A stretch of DNA of 5,514 nucleotides from Candidatus Lloydbacteria bacterium RIFCSPLOWO2_02_FULL_54_12. GTDB lineage: Bacteria; Patescibacteriota; Minisyncoccia; Phycocordibacterales; UBA6899. The DNA is taken from contig MHLS01000049.1 in NCBI GenBank assembly GCA_001819095.1, positions 7,893 through 13,406 on the forward strand, given 5' to 3'. How positions within the stretch are numbered: the stretch's first letter is position 1; the number at the start of each line of letters is the position of its first letter. A program made the position numbers and the translations under genes. Below, piece by piece: positions 1 through 3,112 of the stretch. Below the pieces are notes generated by a model that had not been told where the DNA came from, did no database searches, and was given only the letters and a program-made list of their open reading frames with translations.

Positions 1-1
1 G

Positions 2-112
2 CCTTCGGGTGGTGTGACGTTCACGCACATCGCCGGACCACCGGAAGGAGTCGAGTACACCTTCTTTTTGAGCGGGAAGCAGTTCGGCCCGAAAGCACGG
101 TATTTACGGTAG
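2..112 (+). CDS. C-terminal end of an unidentified protein (5' end outside window)
   Basis: The frame is open from the window edge to a TAG at 110-112 and gives about 36 residues ending in FGPKARYLR. Codon choice (acg, ttc, atc, gcc, ccg) matches the other genes here. Of the other two plus frames, one stops almost at once. The other stays open only to about 153 and runs through the hairpin, so this frame is the best choice. The fragment contains a run of aromatic and glycine residues (VEYTFFLSGKQFG) that would suit a beta-rich end of a domain, but I do not recognise a family. A hairpin begins at the base after the stop codon, which supports the gene ending here. The gene may be co-oriented with the pilin locus, but nothing shows a functional link. 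Confidence 0.5.
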   Translation, partial: PSGGVTFTHIAGPPEGVEYTFFLSGKQFGPKARYLR

Positions 113-172
113 TTCTTCTATCAAGGTCTCTCCTTGAGTATTTGGATTTAAGGTGAGACCTTGGTGGAAGAA
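113..172. repeat. Imperfect long hairpin, diverged member of the local hairpin family
   Basis: Arms 113-135 and 150-172 (23 nt each) pair with one mismatch (131/154) and two G-U wobbles, around a 14-nt loop (136-149). The stem starts right after the stop codon at 110-112. Each arm contains the AAGGT...CCTT or AAGGT...ACCTT pattern, and the loop length equals that of the two hairpins at 203-254 and 986-1043, so it appears to be a distant relative. The G-U pairs suggest that the structure matters in RNA. It may act as a 3'-end or terminator-like structure for the upstream gene, but no clear T run follows. Confidence 0.6.
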
Positions 173-202
173 CGTTTTCGAGGAGTGTCCAATGTTCGGA
201 CT

Positions 203-254
203 GCATACAAGGTCCGACCTTGGGGAAACAGCTTTAAGGTCGGACCTTGTATGC
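203..254. repeat. Perfect 19-bp hairpin upstream of the pilin locus
   Basis: Arms 203-221 and 236-254 are exact reverse complements, with loop GGGGAAACAGCTTT (222-235). Each arm is itself nearly palindromic (AAGGTC-C-GACCTT). The right arm ends 14 nt before the ATG at 269, so it would lie in the 5' untranslated region or mark the element boundary. The same loop and core stem recur at 986-1043, after the gene. It could be a REP-like repeat, an RNA stability element or an attenuator; the sequence does not decide. Confidence 0.75.
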
Positions 255-268
255 CACAACGACAAAAC

Positions 269-316
269 ATGAGACAACAATCACAAGCCGGATTTACCCC
301 GTTTGAGATACTATGA
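269..316 (+). CDS. 15-codon stranded prepilin leader, overlapping the nuclease start
   Basis: The ORF ATG 269 to TGA 314-316 encodes MRQQSQAGFTPFEIL. It has the shape of a class III leader: a short polar stretch, then G|F with Glu at position +5 of the would-be mature end. It lacks the hydrophobic helix that should follow. That helix is found instead at 574 onward, behind the GIY-YIG domain. I infer that this is the 5' end of the pilin gene before insertion; the residues after AGF come from the inserted element's left end. The stop codon overlaps the next start as ATGA (313-316), the usual arrangement for translational coupling by reinitiation. There is no clear Shine-Dalgarno sequence before 269. 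The peptide itself may have no role other than bringing ribosomes to the nuclease-pilin start. Confidence 0.55.
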   Translation: MRQQSQAGFTPFEIL

Positions 317-574
317 TGTATTACACCTACGTATTAAAAAGCATAAAAGACTCCAAATGGTACACTGGCGCCACTCGAAATTTACGGGAGCGCTTGATTG
401 AGCATAACCAACAAAAGGTCCACTCCACAAAAGGCCGAGGCCCTTTTAAACTTATTTATTATGAAGCATGTGAAAGTTCACACGATGCTTTTGCAAGAGA
501 AAAGTACCTGAAATCAGGCCTCGGCAAGAGATATTTAAAAAGTCGGCTCAAGCGCTCCCTATCTCAAACGGGGT
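296..574 (+). mobile_element. GIY-YIG insertion with 15-bp perfect terminal inverted repeats
   Basis: The left end 296-310 (ACCCCGTTTGAGATA) and right end 560-574 are exact inverted repeats, 15 of 15, and enclose only the GIY-YIG coding sequence (313-564). The element interrupts a pilin gene at its prepilin peptidase site: GF codons are present just left (290-295) and spanning the right end (571-576). The Phe-to-Phe spacing (293 to 574) is 281 nt, not a multiple of three, which explains why the original leader is out of frame and the nuclease supplies its own start. The same termini occur at 1243-1303 in the next pilin. GIY-YIG enzymes are known homing endonucleases, so mobility is plausible, but no empty site is available here to prove insertion. 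Confidence 0.65.
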
Positions 575-975
575 TCATCGCATTGGTGAGCGTCATCCTC
601 ATCACTTTCGTGCTTATTACCTTTACCGTCTCCATCGGTCTCTCCGGTTTTCTCGGCCGCGCGAACCAACTCGACTCCGAGTTCAAAGAGCAGAGCATCG
701 CTTCCGCGGAGGCATGCGTCGAGAAGGCGACTGCTGACCTTGTGGCGGGAAATCCGACAACGGGAGCGGTGACGTTCGGCGGCGGCGCATATACGTGCAC
801 AGTTGTCTCCATTACCGCCGACACGCCGAATGCAGGTGAGACGACGATAAAGTCGCAGGGGATTTATCCCATAACGCCCCCGCTCACGAGAAGTTCGTAC
901 ACCAACCTTGTTGTTGTGGTCGATTCGACCACGCAAGCAGTGCTCTCTTGGCGGGAGTATGCGACGATGCCGTAA
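313..975 (+). CDS. GIY-YIG endonuclease domain fused to a type IV pilin-like protein
   Basis: This 220-residue protein joins two usually separate units. Residues 2-84 form a complete UPF0213-like GIY-YIG domain: YTYVL (4-8) and YTG (17-19) stand for the GIY and YIG motifs, followed by conserved basic residues (R22, R25, R27), HN at 31-32, KGRGPF (40-45) and the likely metal-binding Glu in AREKY (E63). After a basic linker (GKRYLKSRLKRS) comes QTG|F at 85-88, a prepilin peptidase site, then a hydrophobic helix (about 88-112) and a pilin head with cysteines C135 and C162. The head pattern (LDSEFK...S...AEACVEKA) resembles PilX-like minor pilins of Parcubacteria. Position +5 is Val, not Glu. The leader of a prepilin is cytoplasmic, so cleavage at G87 would release the nuclease inside the cell and leave a normal pilin. 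Two nearly identical hairpins flank the locus. The start at 313 is coupled to the short ORF by ATGA; M2 (316) is an alternative. Confidence 0.85.
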   Translation: MMYYTYVLKSIKDSKWYTGATRNLRERLIEHNQQKVHSTKGRGPFKLIYYEACESSHDAFAREKYLKSGLGKRYLKSRLKRSLSQTGFIALVSVILITFVLITFTVSIGLSGFLGRANQLDSEFKEQSIASAEACVEKATADLVAGNPTTGAVTFGGGAYTCTVVSITADTPNAGETTIKSQGIYPITPPLTRSSYTNLVVVVDSTTQAVLSWREYATMP

Positions 976-985
976 AAGTGACGGT

Positions 986-1043
986 CAAAAATACAAGGTC
1001 GGACCTTGGGGAAACAGCTTTAAGGTCCGACCTTGTATTTTTG
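986..1043. terminator. 22-bp perfect hairpin after the fused pilin gene, copy of 203-254
   Basis: Arms 986-1007 and 1022-1043 pair perfectly around the same 14-nt loop as the upstream copy, GGGGAAACAGCTTT (1008-1021). The core is conserved, but the central stem base pair is reversed (C-G in one copy, G-C in the other), a compensatory change that keeps pairing intact. The outer part of the stem differs (AAAAATA/TATTTTT instead of GCATA/TATGC). The hairpin starts 10 nt after the TAA at 973-975, and its 3' arm ends in TTTTT, so it could end transcription of the pilin gene as well as being a dispersed repeat. Confidence 0.65.
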
Positions 1044-1203
1044 GTCAATTCCTAAGGAGCCCTTGCGCAAAATTGGACTTCATGGTAGCGTGCTTTTTAG
1101 CGTCGATTCAGCGTCTAATAACATCGCTTGAATCCATCGTCTAAAAGTCGAAAAGAGGGTACCACACCCTCGCTTAATAGGTAGTAATTATTATTTTTTT
1201 ATT
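1044..1203. other. Short intergenic region before the second pilin; no clear promoter
   Basis: I see no convincing gene here. The only structure is a 6-bp hairpin GAGGGT/ACCCTC (1155-1160 with 1166-1171, loop ACCAC). An AT-rich stretch (1185-1203, with seven consecutive T at 1194-1200) runs up to the start codon and contains no Shine-Dalgarno sequence. TTGAAT at 1128-1133 resembles a -35 box, but no good -10 lies 16-18 nt downstream. The promoter of the second pilin is probably in this stretch but cannot be placed. Confidence 0.4.
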
Positions 1204-1743
1204 ATGTTTCTCATGCAAAAGAAGAACAAGAAGGGAGGATTCACCCCGTTCGAAGTAGTTCGTACGAGTGCTTCGGGTGGGAAAGCGCAACTTCAAACGG
1301 GGTTCACGCTCATCGAAATCCTCGTCGTCATCGGTATCATTGCCATCTTGGCGACGATCGTTTTGATCGCCATCAATCCGGCGCGCCAGTTCGCGCAGGC
1401 GAATAACACGCAACGTACGTCGAACGTGAACGCGATCTTAAACGCCGTCGGTCAGTATATTGCCGACAATAAGGGTACAATACCCCCGGGTGGAATTATT
1501 GCAGTACCAACAGTTATCAAGTCAGGCGTAGGAAATGCCGATATATGCTCGGCACTTGTTCCGCAGTATCTCCCGTCGCTTCCAGTTGACCCAAGAAACG
1601 CAAGTGGGCCTGTAGCGCCGCCTTGTACTGCGCCATACGACACACAGTACTCCATTGACCAAGATCCGAATGGCCGCATCACAGTTTCAGCAGTGGGAGA
1701 GTCGGTCGGAGGTGTTGTCCCGACCATCTCCGTCACCCGTTAA
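1204..1743 (+). CDS. Type IV pilin-like protein (major pilin or pseudopilin type) with an extended, interrupted leader
   Basis: The 179-residue product has a textbook class III signal: TG|FTLIE at 32-38 with Gly at -1, Phe at +1 and Glu at +5 (E38), then a hydrophobic helix (39-57) and a soluble head. Cysteines C115 and C141 could form a disulfide, and the protein ends with ISVTR. The product would be a subunit of a type IV pilus or related filament, processed by a prepilin peptidase and assembled at the inner membrane. The leader is unusually long (33 residues) and contains a second leader motif, GG|FTPFE (11-17), which also has Phe +1 and Glu +5 but no helix after it. Residues 14-33 are an in-frame insertion between the two motifs. 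The start may be M1 (1204) or M4 (1213); neither has a visible ribosome binding site. A strong terminator follows at 1827-1860. Confidence 0.9.
   Translation: MFLMQKKNKKGGFTPFEVVRTSASGGKAQLQTGFTLIEILVVIGIIAILATIVLIAINPARQFAQANNTQRTSNVNAILNAVGQYIADNKGTIPPGGIIAVPTVIKSGVGNADICSALVPQYLPSLPVDPRNASGPVAPPCTAPYDTQYSIDQDPNGRITVSAVGESVGGVVPTISVTR
1243..1303 (+). mobile_element. 61-bp miniature insertion in the pilin leader, sharing ends with the GIY-YIG element
   Basis: Left end 1243-1255 (ACCCCGTTCGAAG) and right end 1291-1303 (CTTCAAACGGGGT) are inverted repeats with one mismatch (1251/1295). They match the GIY-YIG element's ends, and the 14-mer TCAAACGGGGTTCA occurs at both right ends (564-577, 1293-1306). 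A second stem lies inside (1268-1273 with 1283-1288, one G-U pair, 9-nt loop), so the whole piece can fold into one long interrupted hairpin. Phe-to-Phe spacing (1240 to 1303) is 63 nt, so the reading frame is kept and about 21 residues are added before the true cleavage site. It carries no gene and would depend on a nuclease in trans, like a MITE. Mobility is inferred. Confidence 0.6.
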
Positions 1744-1749
1744 AGGCTA

Positions 1750-1774
1750 AATCACCCACTTCGAGTGGGTGATT
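1750..1774. terminator. 11-bp hairpin just after the second pilin
   Basis: AATCACCCACT (1750-1760) pairs perfectly with 1764-1774 around a TCG loop, six bases after the TAA. No T run follows on the plus strand, so it may be an mRNA 3'-end protector more than a true terminator. A 10-bp perfect palindrome, CGAACGTTCG (1778-1787), lies just downstream. Confidence 0.5.
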
Positions 1775-1826
1775 GCCCGAACGTTCGCTGTGGGCGAATG
1801 TATTAAGGAAGACGAGAAACCTACTC

Positions 1827-1860
1827 CACAAAACCCGCCCACAAAGCGGGTTTTGTGTTT
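1827..1860 (+). terminator. Rho-independent terminator of the second pilin gene
   Basis: CACAAAACCCGC (1827-1838) pairs perfectly with 1846-1857 over 12 bp, with loop CCACAAA. The 3' arm contains TTTT, and a further TTTT follows at 1858-1861. It sits 84 nt after the pilin stop, with no gene between. It is the best terminator in the window. Confidence 0.7.
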
Positions 1861-1925
1861 TGCCGATCACCTTGCGTATTTACACGCTCCAACCTCCCTT
1901 TGTTGCCCGCTTCTATCACCCCCAT

Positions 1926-1961
1926 CTCTATTCCAATGTTCTTAAGAACATTGGAATAGAG
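1926..1961. repeat. 36-bp perfect palindrome centred on GTTCTTAAGAAC
   Basis: Bases 1926-1943 and 1944-1961 are exact reverse complements with no spacer. The core ATGTTCTTAAGAAC (1936-1949) recurs at 2864-2877. It lies between the pilin terminator and the 3' end of the minus-strand membrane gene (stop at 2029), so it could form a cruciform or a 3'-end hairpin for that gene, or bind a dimeric protein. The rest of 1862-2028 shows nothing gene-like. Confidence 0.75.
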
Positions 1962-2028
1962 CCAAAGACATTTTGCAAGGCCTGCTCACTTTGAGCGGCC
2001 TCGGCGTTCCCTTTTTGCCCTCTCTGGC

Positions 2029-2706
2029 TTACGGCAAGTTCTTTTTGAATAAGACCAAGTTTGTTACTGCGGTGAGCGTAAAGTAGATTACTCCCCACGC
2101 GAGCATGGTTTGCGGCCGGTCTATGAACTCGCCGGAAATTTCTCCACTTGCCCGCCGCGTCGCCCAGTCTGTCGGCACATATTGAGCGAATTCTTCCGGG
2201 AACGGAAAGATGGTCGTCAGGAGTTCGGGGCTAAGCACGACGAAGACGATAAAAACGGATCCCAACAGAATGAGTATGGAGTGTGCGCCCGAGGTTTGTT
2301 CCGCGGTCGCCTTTTTGCCGAAGACTTTGGTTGCGGTGCTCCCCAAAAATATGAGCGGAAGCGAAAGGTTGCGAAAGAGTCCCCAGCCGAACGCAAGCGC
2401 GAAAATTGAAACGACAAAAAAACCAACAGTGTTCGCCATGATACTTCCGAGCCTCGCGCCAGCCCTTCCCACTCCGCCGCTGACAAAAATACTCAAAAAC
2501 TCTATGAGAAAAATCCAAATACCGGTACCGACGATAAGGTTTACATGCGCGATCGGATCCAACAGCGCACTCAAAAACACGCCTGCCAAGATTACATTAC
2601 CCCCGATGGAAAGTGCGAAGGCCGGTGTCGAGCTTTGTGGCAGATCGTCGGGGGCCAAGGGAACGACGTCAACGTTTTTGATCTTTGTTTTTAAGAAAAA
2701 AGGCAC
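2029..2706 (-). CDS. Multi-pass integral membrane protein of unknown function
   Basis: The 225-residue product has about five membrane segments, near residues 29-49, 54-76, 88-110, 143-168 and 201-220, and a short hydrophobic stretch at 113-122. The N-terminus (about 28 residues) is polar and includes LAPDDLPQSS. A soluble loop at 169-199 contains PFPEEFAQYVPTDWATRR and an acidic and glycine-rich stretch, and the C-terminus is basic (KKNLP). I do not recognise the family, and no catalytic motif is visible. The start is GTG (2704-2706 on the plus strand): an in-frame TAG lies four codons upstream (2719-2721) and there is no ATG before the first helix. The only purine-rich sequence (AAAAAG) abuts the start codon. 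The gene runs opposite to its neighbours and is bounded on both sides by related palindromes (1926-1961 and about 2854-2887). Confidence 0.85.
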   Translation of the reverse strand: MPFFLKTKIKNVDVVPLAPDDLPQSSTPAFALSIGGNVILAGVFLSALLDPIAHVNLIVGTGIWIFLIEFLSIFVSGGVGRAGARLGSIMANTVGFFVVSIFALAFGWGLFRNLSLPLIFLGSTATKVFGKKATAEQTSGAHSILILLGSVFIVFVVLSPELLTTIFPFPEEFAQYVPTDWATRRASGEISGEFIDRPQTMLAWGVIYFTLTAVTNLVLFKKNLP

Positions 2707-2853
2707 CTTTTTGCTACGCTAATTTCGGTCGTAAGCGTCACCACACGTCGAATGATCAACATATTCAAAATACCATCACGTCCTTAATCTCGCCATCTGC
2801 ATGCTCGTCACCGTATTGGCGGATCAAAAATCGTCCGAGTGACCTCGCTCGCT

Positions 2854-2887
2854 CTATAATCCCATGTTCTTAAGAACTTGAGGATAG
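2854..2887. repeat. Degenerate copy of the GTTCTTAAGAAC palindrome
   Basis: The 14-mer ATGTTCTTAAGAAC (2864-2877) is identical to the core of the 36-bp palindrome at 1926-1961. The flanks still pair in part: CTA/TAG and TCC/GGA, with a TAA bulge (2857-2859), one mismatch and an unpaired A at 2881. The left arm overlaps a TATAAT hexamer. The two copies enclose the minus-strand membrane gene. Confidence 0.55.
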
Positions 2888-3006
2888 GGGCAGGGTAAGG
2901 TATTAGAGGGCGAACAGCGGCCCGCTCCGCTTCCAAAAAACTTGCCCACGATTCCGCCCGCCAAATACCCTGTCGGTGAGCCCTAGGGGTTGGACAGGCG
3001 GACAAG

Positions 3007-3035
3007 TTGGTATACACCAATTTGGGGTGTACAAT
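3007..3035 (+). promoter_or_regulatory. Probable sigma-70-type promoter of the surface protein, with dyad in the spacer
   Basis: TTGGTA (3007-3012) and TACAAT (3030-3035) are separated by exactly 17 nt and lie about 75 nt before the ATG at 3113. An inverted repeat TACACC/GGTGTA (3013-3018 with 3026-3031) spans the spacer and could be an operator. No better pair was seen nearer the gene. Confidence 0.45.
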
Positions 3036-3112
3036 AGGATACAGTTCAAATAGCCCAAAGAAGCCTGTGGCGGTGATGTTTTTGTGCGTTTAATAATTAG
3101 TAGTTGCTCATT

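Larger units (their letters stand above)
2707..3112. other. Intergenic region between divergent genes
   Basis: This stretch of about 400 nt separates the divergent membrane gene and surface-protein gene and should hold both promoters. I see no convincing coding frame. Recognisable items are a TATAAT at 2855-2860 without a good -35, the degenerate palindrome at 2854-2887, a 6-bp inverted repeat CCTGTC/GACAGG (2969-2974, 2993-2998) around the palindrome CCCTAGGG (2981-2988), and the promoter candidate at 3007-3035. I could not place a promoter for the minus-strand gene. Confidence 0.5.

Noticed and set aside
3..12. CTTCGGGTGG at 3-12 is identical to 1271-1280 inside the miniature insert.
   Set aside because: It is only 10 bases, lacks the terminal repeats, and encodes SGG in both places, so chance or codon bias explains it.
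269..318. Recoding of TGA or a -1 frameshift to join the short leader ORF to the nuclease.
   Set aside because: Reading through TGA leads to an early TAA in that frame, no slippery heptamer is present, and the ATGA overlap explains expression more simply.
559..936. Minus-strand open frame across the pilin head.
   Set aside because: It lies wholly inside the well-supported fusion gene, has Arg-rich composition and has no family features.
113..1043. The hairpins around the pilin locus as integron attC sites flanking a cassette.
   Set aside because: There is no GTTRRRY/RYYYAAC core, the stems are perfect without the extrahelical bases typical of attC, and there is no integrase in the window.
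1773..1994. A 73-codon open frame downstream of the second pilin.
   Set aside because: It runs through the terminator hairpin and the 36-bp palindrome, and the product has no coherent features.
2981..3075. A possible tRNA, prompted by AGTTCAAAT at 3043-3051.
   Set aside because: The bases on either side do not form a T-stem, and no matching acceptor or anticodon stem is visible.
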